Of a stretch of 64,000 nucleotides of DNA, positions 1 to 8,572 are shown one piece after another. The translations under genes and the position numbers were made by a program. The stretch lies in contig NC_014166.1 of NCBI RefSeq assembly GCF_000092245.1, forward strand, positions 806,001 to 870,000. Reading direction: 5' to 3'. The notes beneath the pieces were generated by a model. That model did no database searches and was not told where the DNA came from. It worked only from the letters and a program-made list of their open reading frames with translations. This DNA is from Arcobacter nitrofigilis DSM 7299. Its GTDB lineage: Bacteria; Campylobacterota; Campylobacteria; Campylobacterales; Arcobacteraceae. Within the stretch, counting starts at the first letter, position 1; every line of letters begins with the position of its first letter.

Positions 1-2171
1 TTTCATATCCATATGATACAACTATTTTTATTGAAGAATCTATAAAAGAAGTTGTAAAAACACTATTTGAAGCTGTGTTTTTGGTAGTTGTTGTAATGTT
101 TGTTTTTCTTAATAGTTGGCGAGCAACTATAATCCCTGCTATTGCAGTACCTGTGGTACTGCTTGGTACCTTTGCTATTTTGAATTTTTTAGGATTTACA
201 ATAAACTCTTTAACTATGTTTGCAATGGTATTATCCATAGGTTTATTAGTTGATGATGCTATTGTTGTTGTTGAAAATGTAGAAAGGAATATGAGAGAAA
301 AAAAGCTTTGTGCAAAAGAAGCAACTATTATAGCAATGGATGAAATCACGAGTGCTTTAATTGGAGTTGCAACTGTACTTTCTGTAGTATTTTTACCAAT
401 GATATTTTTTACAGGTTCTACTGGAATTATATATAAACAATTTGCAGTTACAATTATATCTTCAATGGTTTTATCAGTTGTTGTAGCATTGACACTATCT
501 CCTGCCATTTGTGCTACCTTTTTAAAACCTCATAATCCAAATAAAAAGAGTAATGATGTACTTGATTGGTTTAATAGAAAATTCACTAATTTAACAAAAA
601 AATATAAATCAGGAATTTTTAAATTTATTAATGCTCCTATGAGATCACTTGTTGCTTATATTGCAATAATAGCTGTAAGTATTTTATTTTTTATAAAATT
701 GCCTACGGGATTTATATCACCTGAAGATCAAGGTGATTTGATGATTCAATTTACCCTTCCAGCTGGTGCAAGTACAACACGTTCTGAAAATACTGAAAAA
801 ATAATAAGAGATTATTTTTTAACAGAAGAAAAAAGTAATATAAATTCTATTTTTTCAATTGTTGGTTTTACCTTTTCAGGAAATGGACAAAATGGGGGAT
901 TAGGATTTGTTGAGTTAAAAAATTGGGATCAAAGAGCTGGTATAGAAAATAGTGCAGATTCCATTGCTAATAGAGCAATGATGAAGTTTACAGATAATAA
1001 GTCAAAATATTTTATAAGAGATGCACAAGTATTTGTAATGAATCCATCTTCTGTTCCTGGTTTAGGTAATACAGATGGCTTTGAATTTCAATTGCAAGCT
1101 GGTGCTAAAATGACAAGAGATGATTTATCAGTAGCAAAAGATTCTTTATTAAAAAAAATAAATTCAAATAAATTGATAGTAAATGCAAGAGTTGAAGGAA
1201 CTGAAGAGACACCAAAATTAAAACTTGATTATGATAAGAAAAAAATCTTTTCATTGGGATTATCTTATGATGATATTGATAATACCCTAAATACAGCTTG
1301 GGCAGGTTCTTATGTTAATGATTTTATTGATAAATCAAGAATAAAAAGAGTCTATGTACAAGCTGATGCAAAATATCGATCTAAACCTGAAGATTTATAT
1401 CAATGGAATGTTAGAAATAATGAAAATAAAATGGTCTCTTTTGAAGAGTTTACTAATATCTCTTGGAAAAAATCTGAGAAATCATTGACAAGATATAATG
1501 GCTTAGCTTCTTATTTAATTCAAGGTGAAGCTGCTTCTGGCATAAGTTCTGGAGTTGCAATGGATGAGATGGAAAGATTAGTAAAACTTAATAATAAAGA
1601 TACTAAATATGCATGGAGTGGCTTATCTTATCAAGAAAGATTGTCAAGCGGTCAAGCTATATATTTATACGCATTATCTTTAGTTGTTATATTTTTATGT
1701 TTAGCTGCTTTATATGAGAGTTGGAGTATTCCTTTTTCTGTTTTATTAGCTGTACCCTTAGGAGTTGTTGGAGCCGTTATTGCAGTATATTTTAGAGGAT
1801 TAAACAATGATATATATTTTCAAGTGGCACTTTTAACAACAATTGGATTGGTCTCTAAAAATGCAATATTGATAGTTGAGTTTGTTGAAAATGCTTATAA
1901 AAAAGGTGAATCATTAACAGTTGCAGCAGTTGAAGGAGCAACTTTGAGATTTAGACCAATAATTATGACTTCATTAGCTTTTATTGCTGGTATTATTCCT
2001 TTAGCAATTTCAACAGGGGCAGGAGCAAATAGTAGGATTTCAATAGGTACAGGAATTATTGGTGGTACATTAACAGCCACACTCTTAGTAATATTTTATG
2101 TTCCTCTTTTATTCATTTTAATAAAAAAAGTATTTGAAAAAAAAGAGAAAAAAGGGACAAAAGATGTTTAA
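1..2171 (+). CDS. RND multidrug efflux permease, AcrB-type (5'-truncated by window edge)
   Basis: Inner-membrane proton-driven pump subunit of a tripartite drug efflux complex. The reading frame is open from base 3, so about 722 C-terminal residues are present and roughly the first 325 residues of an AcrB-length protein lie outside the window. The visible part begins at the YPYDTT segment that precedes TM2 of AcrB. It contains the TM4 proton-relay Asp pair (LLVDDAIVVVENV) and the TM10 Lys (GLVSKNAILIVEF), so the proton path looks intact. The stop codon overlaps the start of the outer-membrane factor gene by 8 nt, so the two are co-translated; the adaptor gene is presumably upstream of the window. 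Family assignment is firm; substrate cannot be read from the sequence. Confidence 0.95.
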   Translation, partial: SYPYDTTIFIEESIKEVVKTLFEAVFLVVVVMFVFLNSWRATIIPAIAVPVVLLGTFAILNFLGFTINSLTMFAMVLSIGLLVDDAIVVVENVERNMREKKLCAKEATIIAMDEITSALIGVATVLSVVFLPMIFFTGSTGIIYKQFAVTIISSMVLSVVVALTLSPAICATFLKPHNPNKKSNDVLDWFNRKFTNLTKKYKSGIFKFINAPMRSLVAYIAIIAVSILFFIKLPTGFISPEDQGDLMIQFTLPAGASTTRSENTEKIIRDYFLTEEKSNINSIFSIVGFTFSGNGQNGGLGFVELKNWDQRAGIENSADSIANRAMMKFTDNKSKYFIRDAQVFVMNPSSVPGLGNTDGFEFQLQAGAKMTRDDLSVAKDSLLKKINSNKLIVNARVEGTEETPKLKLDYDKKKIFSLGLSYDDIDNTLNTAWAGSYVNDFIDKSRIKRVYVQADAKYRSKPEDLYQWNVRNNENKMVSFEEFTNISWKKSEKSLTRYNGLASYLIQGEAASGISSGVAMDEMERLVKLNNKDTKYAWSGLSYQERLSSGQAIYLYALSLVVIFLCLAALYESWSIPFSVLLAVPLGVVGAVIAVYFRGLNNDIYFQVALLTTIGLVSKNAILIVEFVENAYKKGESLTVAAVEGATLRFRPIIMTSLAFIAGIIPLAISTGAGANSRISIGTGIIGGTLTATLLVIFYVPLLFILIKKVFEKKEKKGTKDV

Positions 2172-3552
2172 ATTTTTATTTATTATAATAAATATTCTTA
2201 TATTTACAGGATGTAGCTTAAAGCCAGAAATTGCATATAATAACTCCATAATACCACCTAAATTTAAGAATGCAGTAGATAAAAATACTAAGGTAGAATA
2301 TATACAACCAAAGTGGGAAGATTTTGTAAAAAATGATAAATTAAAAAAATTGATTAAATTGGCTCTTGAAAATAATAGAGATTTAAAAATATCAATTTTA
2401 AATATAGAATCAGCAAGAGCTACATATAGAATAGAAAAATCAAAATATTTTCCTTCTATTGAAGCAAAAGCCAATAATACAAACTCAAGAAACATTACAT
2501 CAAATAATAATACAGAAATCTCTCGTACATATTCTTCAAAATTTGGAGCTTCTTATGAGCTTGATTTATTTGGGAAAATTAGAAATTCAAATGATTTTGC
2601 ATTACAAAGTTATTTAGCTACAAAATATGCAACAACAGCAACAAAAATTAGTTTAATCTCTGAAGTTATTAATAGTTGGAATACTCTTTGTGCAAATATT
2701 GAACAGTTGAAAATATTAGAAAAAAGTATTGAAAATTTAACTTTATCATATGAATTAACACAAAAAAAATTTGATATGGGTATTGCCTTAATTGATGATG
2801 CTCTTAGTGCAAAAACGAGTTTAAAAGAAGCAGAAGTAACTCTTTTAAATCAAAAAACAATTATAGAAAAAAATAAGAATACTTTAGAACTCTTGGTATC
2901 AACAACAATTCCTAAAAATTTAATACCAAGTGGTTTTGAAGAAAATGAAAAAAGTCTTATGCTAATACAACCTGGAATTTCATCAAAAGTTTTATTTTCA
3001 CGCCCTGATATTATTCAAGCTGAATACAATTTAAAAGCAAAAAATGCAAATATAGGTGTTGCAAGAGCTGCATTTTTCCCTTCTATTAGTTTAACAGCAG
3101 ATTATGGTCTTGCAAGTAATTCTTTGAGTTCATTATTTAATGGAAATTCAAAAACTGTATGGTCTTTTATACCAAGTATCAATTTACCTATTTTTAAAGG
3201 AGGTGAAAATATGGCAAATTTGGATTATGCAAAAGCTCAACAAAAAATAGCTCTTGCGCAATATGAAAAAACTATACAGTCTGCATTTAAAGATGTATCT
3301 GATGCATTGAGTGAAAGGTCGAATATAACTAAACAGCTCAAGGCACAAAAAGATTTAGTAAATACAGCAAAAAAAAGTTATGACATATCTTTAAATTCTT
3401 ATAAGTATGGATTAGGAAATTATTTAAATGTTTTAATTTCACAAAAAAAGTTTTTTGATTCAAAAAGAGCTTTAATCGATACGAAATTAAGTGAGTTAAT
3501 AAATAGAGTAAATTTATATACTTCTTTAGGAGGTAATGAGAAAATAGATTAA
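2164..3552 (+). CDS. Outer-membrane efflux lipoprotein (NodT/OprM-type, TolC family)
   Basis: Outer-membrane channel of the tripartite pump encoded just upstream. About 462 residues, normal for the family. I place the start at the ATG at 2164, not at an in-frame ATG 30 nt earlier, because it directly opens a signal peptide with lipobox FTGC, and a GGGACA ribosome site lies just before it inside the end of the permease gene. Two outer-membrane-efflux repeats are visible: the first around residues 55-250 (ending near LLVSTTIP), the second around 280-455 with the typical RPDIIQAEYNL and ARAAFFPSISL segments. A hairpin terminator spans its stop codon, so this is the last gene of the operon. Confidence 0.93.
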   Translation: MFKFLFIIINILIFTGCSLKPEIAYNNSIIPPKFKNAVDKNTKVEYIQPKWEDFVKNDKLKKLIKLALENNRDLKISILNIESARATYRIEKSKYFPSIEAKANNTNSRNITSNNNTEISRTYSSKFGASYELDLFGKIRNSNDFALQSYLATKYATTATKISLISEVINSWNTLCANIEQLKILEKSIENLTLSYELTQKKFDMGIALIDDALSAKTSLKEAEVTLLNQKTIIEKNKNTLELLVSTTIPKNLIPSGFEENEKSLMLIQPGISSKVLFSRPDIIQAEYNLKAKNANIGVARAAFFPSISLTADYGLASNSLSSLFNGNSKTVWSFIPSINLPIFKGGENMANLDYAKAQQKIALAQYEKTIQSAFKDVSDALSERSNITKQLKAQKDLVNTAKKSYDISLNSYKYGLGNYLNVLISQKKFFDSKRALIDTKLSELINRVNLYTSLGGNEKID

Positions 3553-3568
3553 ATCTATTTTCTTTTTA
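3540..3568 (+). terminator. Rho-independent terminator of the efflux operon
   Basis: A 10-bp perfect stem (GAAAATAGAT / ATCTATTTTC) with a 3-nt loop, followed by a T-rich run on the plus strand. The stop codon of the outer-membrane factor forms the loop. metA ends a few bases further on from the other strand. Confidence 0.75.
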
Positions 3569-3574
3569 TATTTT

Positions 3575-4483
3575 TTATTTTAACTCAAAAGGGGTTTCTT
3601 GATAAACGAAATAATTTAACCAATTAGCAAATAATAAATGTGCAGCTGAACGCCATTTTACTTTTGGGTCTTTTGTTGGGTCATTATTTTTAAAATAGTT
3701 TTTAGGCACATCTATCTCAAGACCTTTTTCTACATCTCTTAAATACTCTTTTTGTAAAGAATCAAAATCATACTCAACATGTCCACTCATAAATACATGT
3801 TTTCTATCCTTTGAAGCTACTAGACAAACACCTGAATCTTCTGAATATAGTAATAGTTCTAAATCATCAACTTTATCAATATCTTCTTTTAAAACAGTAG
3901 TATATCTTGAGTGAGGAATATAAGCTTCATCATCAAAACCTCTTAAAAGAGGGTTTGTTTTATTAAATAAATCATGTTCAAAAACACCAAATGTTTTTTT
4001 GTTTTGTTCATACTTTTGAATACCATGGTGATAATAAAGCCCTGCTTGTGAACCCCAACAAATATGCAATGTAGAAGTAATATTTGTCTTTGAGTATTCC
4101 ATGATTTCTTTTAATTCTTCCCAATAAGAAACCTCTTCAAAAGGCATAGTCTCTATTGGAGCTCCTGTTATTATTAGTCCATCAAAATTGTGCTCTTTTA
4201 CCTCTTCAAAGGTTTTATAAAAACTTTCTAAATGATCTTCTGAAGTATTCTTTGATTGATATGTTGCAGTTTTTAAAAGGGTAATCTCTGTTTGTAGGGG
4301 AGTATTACCTAAAAGTCTCAATAATTGAGTCTCTGTTTCAACTTTATTTGGCATTAAATTTAATATTAGAATTTTTAGAGGTCGAATATCTTGTTTCATA
4401 GCTTTTTTATCATTCATAATGAAAATATTCTCATTTTGTAAAATTTTAACAGCTGGGAGTTTTTTTGGAATAACAATAGGCAT
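3575..4483 (-). CDS. metA: Homoserine O-acyltransferase, MetA family (predicted acetyl-CoA specific)
   Basis: Acylates homoserine in the first committed step of methionine synthesis. The 302-residue length is typical. The catalytic triad is visible: Cys142 in [12 protein letters not shown], His235 and Glu237 in SGHVEYD. Residue 111 is Glu ([10 protein letters not shown]). In this family Glu111 is associated with acetyl-CoA use and Gly111, as in E. coli MetA, with succinyl-CoA, so I predict a homoserine O-acetyltransferase despite the usual succinyltransferase label. A strong AAGGAGG ribosome site lies about 6 nt before the ATG. The gene is monocistronic, between convergent and divergent neighbours. 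Family assignment is very secure; acyl donor is inferred from one residue. Confidence 0.95.
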   Translation of the reverse strand: MPIVIPKKLPAVKILQNENIFIMNDKKAMKQDIRPLKILILNLMPNKVETETQLLRLLGNTPLQTEITLLKTATYQSKNTSEDHLESFYKTFEEVKEHNFDGLIITGAPIETMPFEEVSYWEELKEIMEYSKTNITSTLHICWGSQAGLYYHHGIQKYEQNKKTFGVFEHDLFNKTNPLLRGFDDEAYIPHSRYTTVLKEDIDKVDDLELLLYSEDSGVCLVASKDRKHVFMSGHVEYDFDSLQKEYLRDVEKGLEIDVPKNYFKNNDPTKDPKVKWRSAAHLLFANWLNYFVYQETPFELK

Positions 4484-4628
4484 ATTAACCTCCTTAATAA
4501 TTTTTGGAAATTATAACATTAAAGTAATAAAAAGAGCAGCTTGTATTATTTTTTCAAAAGGAATAAAATAGTTTTTATGTATCAATATGCTAGAATAGAA
4601 ACCAATTTATTAATAAAAAGGACAAAGC

Positions 4629-5402
4629 TTGCCATATTTGAAAAACATAGTATTATTTATAATAACAATATTCTTTTTTACTGGATGTGTTTCCCTAAAA
4701 AAAGAGAGTGTTCAAGAGATGTTTCAATCAAACAATGCAGTTGAAATAAAAAATGATTATAAAAAAATTACTAGATTAGTAATTCGTTTAAAAGAGAAAC
4801 TTGATAAACGAAATCCAAAAGCATATGATGAAAATTTAGCAAGTAGTATTTATACAGAAATTGATAATTTACAAGATACTATAAATTTAAAATTTAAAAA
4901 TAACACTTTAGGTTCTTACAAAAGTTATTTACAAATTGCTTTTAGTAAAGATGATATAAAAAACAGAAATGATTACTTAATACTTGGTTTGTATAAAAAT
5001 ATTTATGATGCTTATGATATATCAAGTAGTTATAAAATAACTGCTTTTTCATATGATAAAGAAAAACTTTTAAAACTTTATAAAAATCTACAAATATTAG
5101 CGTGGAAAATTAAAGTTGAAAAAGACTTAAATGACAATTATCTATTTTTAACTTGGCAAAATAATTGGCAAATAGAGTTAGAAAAAAAGGTAAAAGCTGG
5201 ATTAAAACCAACTTGGAAAGATTTTGAAAATCTAGCTTACATTAAAAATGGAGAAGAGAGTATTTTTGGATATTCAAATTTATCATTTGAACATATTATT
5301 TTACAAATGAAAGCTAGAGTAGGTACTACTTTAGAAAGACTTGGAACTGAACCTACACAAATGAGTTTAAATACTATAAAATCTCTTTTTATCTTTTTAT
5401 AG
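4629..5402 (+). CDS. Predicted lipoprotein of unknown function
   Basis: I do not recognise a family. The 257-residue product starts with a signal peptide ending in a lipobox (FFFTGC), so it is probably an outer- or inner-membrane lipoprotein. The rest is Lys-rich and mainly helical, without Cys or catalytic motifs that I can name. The start is TTG at 4629, preceded by AAGGACA at good spacing; no ATG is available in frame near the signal peptide. A -10-like TAGAAT lies near 4591. It converges on the second RND permease with only 2 nt between the stop codons. Confidence 0.75.
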   Translation: MPYLKNIVLFIITIFFFTGCVSLKKESVQEMFQSNNAVEIKNDYKKITRLVIRLKEKLDKRNPKAYDENLASSIYTEIDNLQDTINLKFKNNTLGSYKSYLQIAFSKDDIKNRNDYLILGLYKNIYDAYDISSSYKITAFSYDKEKLLKLYKNLQILAWKIKVEKDLNDNYLFLTWQNNWQIELEKKVKAGLKPTWKDFENLAYIKNGEESIFGYSNLSFEHIILQMKARVGTTLERLGTEPTQMSLNTIKSLFIFL

Positions 5403-5404
5403 GA

Positions 5405-8400
5405 TTAAAAACTTTTTCTTAGTTTGTGTGTAATTGTAAATAAAACTGGTAGATAAATAAGATTTAAAATAGTTCCCCATAAAAGCCCAAAGCCAAGTCC
5501 TATGGCTATGGGTTGAAATATAACTGCTTGTCCTGCCGGAAAAAAAATCAAAGAACTCATACCTATTAGGGTTGTAATTGTTGTGATAAAAATTGGTCTA
5601 AATCTTTTTGTTGCTCTAGAAAAAATCTCATCTATATCTTTTGCCTTTTTTAAATATGTCATCATAATAATCCCATCATTTATAACAACTCCAGCTAATC
5701 CAAGAGCTCCAATTAAGGATGGCATAGAAAGATTTAGCCCCATAATTTGATGTCCAATTAAGACACCTAATAAAGAGAACGGTATAACACTCATCAAAAT
5801 GAAAGTTTCCCTAAATGAGTTAAATAAATACAACATTGATAACATAATTAAAACAAAAGTTAATGCAGAAGCAAATAACATATCGCTTCTTAAACTTGCT
5901 TGTTTTTCTGCTTCACCTTTTAAGACTATTTTAATATCCTCTTTTTTAAATTCATCCAAAAGAGGTTTTATTTTTTCTAAGGCTTCACTTGCAGTAAGAA
6001 CTTCTGGGTCAACATTTGCAAAAACGTAAAAATTCTTTTCTCCATTTTCTTTCATAAGTTGCTCAAAACCTTTTTTTATATTAAAATCTGCAATTTGATA
6101 TAAACTAACATAAGTACCATCACTTAGTGGAATTTGTGTATTTCTAAATGCTTCAAAGTCATCTTTATTTAGGCTTTGTATTTTGATATCAAGCATATCG
6201 GTTGCATCAAAACTTACAGCTTTTTTCTTTAAAAGATATAGATTAGATAAATACGAACCAAGAGTTGATTCATCTAAACCAAGATATTCACCATAAGTAT
6301 TTACTTTTAGTTTTATTTCATCAATTCCAAATTTAAGAGTATTTGATACATTTTTTATACCTTTTAAGTGTTCTAATGTATTTTGTAGTTTATGAACTGC
6401 TTTTATTATCTTTTTATTATCATTTGATATAAGCCCAATTTTAATATCAGATTTTACAGGACCTACTCTTCTTTCAAGAACTGATATCTCTGAGAGTTTA
6501 TATTTAGATTTATAATCTTGTTTTATTAGATATTGTTTTAATAATTTTGCTATCTCTTTTGATTTTAATTCTCTTGTTCTATTTTTATCATCATAATAAA
6601 AACTTAAATAAGGGGTTACATATTTATCTAAAAAGTTTGCTTCTTTTGGTTTTTGAAGTTCCAGTGTCATATACATAACATAAGGGAATCTTTCCGTATT
6701 ACTTGCGGTATCTCTTCTATATCCGGCAACTGAATCAATACTTTTAATATAAAAATCATCTTTTTTAGCTATTAAGTCCTTTTCAATATCTTGTACTATT
6801 TTAAAGGCATCTTCAAGTTTTGTATTTTGATTAGCTTTGATTGTTATTTTCACATCGGTAGCATCAAATTTTGGAAACATTTGAAACTTTGAATTTTTTG
6901 CAAGAAGATAAGTAGAAAGAGGTACAAGAATAATAAAAATAGTTAAAAATGTTTTTTTCCAATCCATAAAAAAATGAAGAGTCTTATTATAAAGTACATT
7001 TACCTTTTCCCAAGAAGTAACCTTTGAATCACTTTTAAGAGTATGTGCTGCGTGTATTGGTAAGAATATAAATGATTCTATTAAAGAGGCAACAACTAAA
7101 GCTGAAAGAGCTATGGGAATTAGTTTCATAACTTCACCCAAGGTTCCACTTATCATTAAAATTGGTAGAAATGAAAACAAAGTTGTAATTGAAGCTATGG
7201 TTACAGGCTCTACCATCTCTTTTGCACCTAATACTGCTGCTTCTTTTGGGGCATATCCTTCTTCGATATATTGTTGAATATTTTCACTTACAACAATAGC
7301 ATCATCAACAACTATCCCAATGGCTATCAAAACTCCAACAAGAGAAATCATATTTATAGAATAACCAGATAAATAGATATATAAGGCCGCCATTACAAAT
7401 GAAGTTGGGATACCAAGGGCAATAATAAATGACATTCTAGCATTTATTAAAAGCATAACAATTAGTGTAATTAAGATAATGCCAAGCATGATATTTGAAA
7501 CAACAATATTTAGTCTATCTCTTATTCTTTCACTATTGTCATCGGCTATTACAATATTTACATCTTTATTTTGTTTATTTAGTTTTGGTAAAAGTTTTTC
7601 AATATCTTGTGTTATAACTAAAGCATCTGCTGTATCATTTTGTTCTACTTTTAAAGATAAGGCATTTTTGCCATTAAAAGAGTAAAGAGTTGAAGAATCT
7701 TCATACTTCTTTTTTACAGTTGCAATATCACTTAAATAAATTGTTTGATTACCTATTTTTATAACACTTTTTGCAAATTCTTGAGCATTTTTTGCTCCAT
7801 TATAAGTTGAGATATAATAGTGCTTTTTCCCTTCTATTTTACCTATTGGAAAAATATATGAAAGTGTTGATATGGCATTGAAAATTTCTGTTTTGTTTAG
7901 TCCAAGGGCTTCTATTTTATTGTCATCTAGTGATATTTCATAAAATTTATCAGAATCACCAAATATGGTTATTTCATTTATGCCACTTATTGTCATTAAT
8001 TGGCTTTTAATATCATCAGCTAAAGGTTTTAATTCATCAAGAGTGTATTTTGAAGAGGTTAACGAGATGTCCATTAAAGTTCTAGTTCTATCTACTACTT
8101 TAACAGTTGGTTCGTCCATATCAGAGGGAAGATCTTTTTTTACAGAAGTAATTATATCTTTTACTTTATCTGATTCGTTGTACCTATCTTTTCCTTTCTT
8201 TAACTCTAAGATAATAGAAAATTTACCTGGACTAATAACAGTAGTTATTGTATCCACGCTATCAAGATTTTTCAGGTCATCTTCTATTTCATTTACAACC
8301 ATTTTATCAAGAATATCAACTGATGCCCCAGTATAAGAGCCACTGATTGAAATCATTTCAAGTTCAAAGGTAGGGAAAATTTCTTTTGGAGTTTTATTAT

Positions 8401-8491
8401 ATGCCCATATTCCAATTGCAAAAATCATGAAAAAAAGAGTGTAGTTTATTCTTGAATTTTCTACAAAAAACTTTAAAATTTTTTCAAACAT
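5405..8491 (-). CDS. RND efflux permease, AcrB superfamily, stand-alone
   Basis: A full-length (1028-residue) inner-membrane RND transporter with the two-fold repeated layout: TM1, large periplasmic loop, TM2-7, second loop, TM8-12. TM4 carries the Asp pair (GIVVDDAIVVSENI). The TM10 Lys of AcrB is absent: the segment reads GVVINDGIIMM, as in a distinct clade of RND pumps with a VND-type TM10. No adaptor or outer-membrane factor gene is adjacent, so it must borrow partners from elsewhere or work alone. It lies 81 nt downstream of lapD on the same strand, but a long inverted repeat fills that gap and suggests its own regulation. Substrate unknown. Confidence 0.93.
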   Translation of the reverse strand: MFEKILKFFVENSRINYTLFFMIFAIGIWAYNKTPKEIFPTFELEMISISGSYTGASVDILDKMVVNEIEDDLKNLDSVDTITTVISPGKFSIILELKKGKDRYNESDKVKDIITSVKKDLPSDMDEPTVKVVDRTRTLMDISLTSSKYTLDELKPLADDIKSQLMTISGINEITIFGDSDKFYEISLDDNKIEALGLNKTEIFNAISTLSYIFPIGKIEGKKHYYISTYNGAKNAQEFAKSVIKIGNQTIYLSDIATVKKKYEDSSTLYSFNGKNALSLKVEQNDTADALVITQDIEKLLPKLNKQNKDVNIVIADDNSERIRDRLNIVVSNIMLGIILITLIVMLLINARMSFIIALGIPTSFVMAALYIYLSGYSINMISLVGVLIAIGIVVDDAIVVSENIQQYIEEGYAPKEAAVLGAKEMVEPVTIASITTLFSFLPILMISGTLGEVMKLIPIALSALVVASLIESFIFLPIHAAHTLKSDSKVTSWEKVNVLYNKTLHFFMDWKKTFLTIFIILVPLSTYLLAKNSKFQMFPKFDATDVKITIKANQNTKLEDAFKIVQDIEKDLIAKKDDFYIKSIDSVAGYRRDTASNTERFPYVMYMTLELQKPKEANFLDKYVTPYLSFYYDDKNRTRELKSKEIAKLLKQYLIKQDYKSKYKLSEISVLERRVGPVKSDIKIGLISNDNKKIIKAVHKLQNTLEHLKGIKNVSNTLKFGIDEIKLKVNTYGEYLGLDESTLGSYLSNLYLLKKKAVSFDATDMLDIKIQSLNKDDFEAFRNTQIPLSDGTYVSLYQIADFNIKKGFEQLMKENGEKNFYVFANVDPEVLTASEALEKIKPLLDEFKKEDIKIVLKGEAEKQASLRSDMLFASALTFVLIMLSMLYLFNSFRETFILMSVIPFSLLGVLIGHQIMGLNLSMPSLIGALGLAGVVINDGIIMMTYLKKAKDIDEIFSRATKRFRPIFITTITTLIGMSSLIFFPAGQAVIFQPIAIGLGFGLLWGTILNLIYLPVLFTITHKLRKSF

Positions 8492-8528
8492 ATTTTGCCT
8501 AAGTTTAGTATTTATATGAAATTATAGA

Positions 8529-8561
8529 TAGTAATTATTAATTTTTGATTAATAATTACTA
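8529..8561. promoter_or_regulatory. 14-bp perfect inverted repeat upstream of the RND permease
   Basis: Arms TAGTAATTATTAAT and ATTAATAATTACTA are perfectly complementary with a 5-base spacer. The repeat sits 38-70 nt before the ATG of the RND gene and just after the lapD stop codon. There is no T-run on the minus strand, so it looks more like an operator (TetR/MarR type) than a classical terminator, although a weak lapD terminator cannot be excluded. Confidence 0.5.
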
Positions 8562-8572
8562 ATATGAGTTTT

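Noticed and set aside
4541-4744. 67-codon plus-strand ORF overlapping the start of the lipoprotein gene
   Set aside because: It is out of frame with the lipoprotein, has no ribosome site or domain, and covers the promoter region; the lipoprotein frame has a signal peptide and lipobox.
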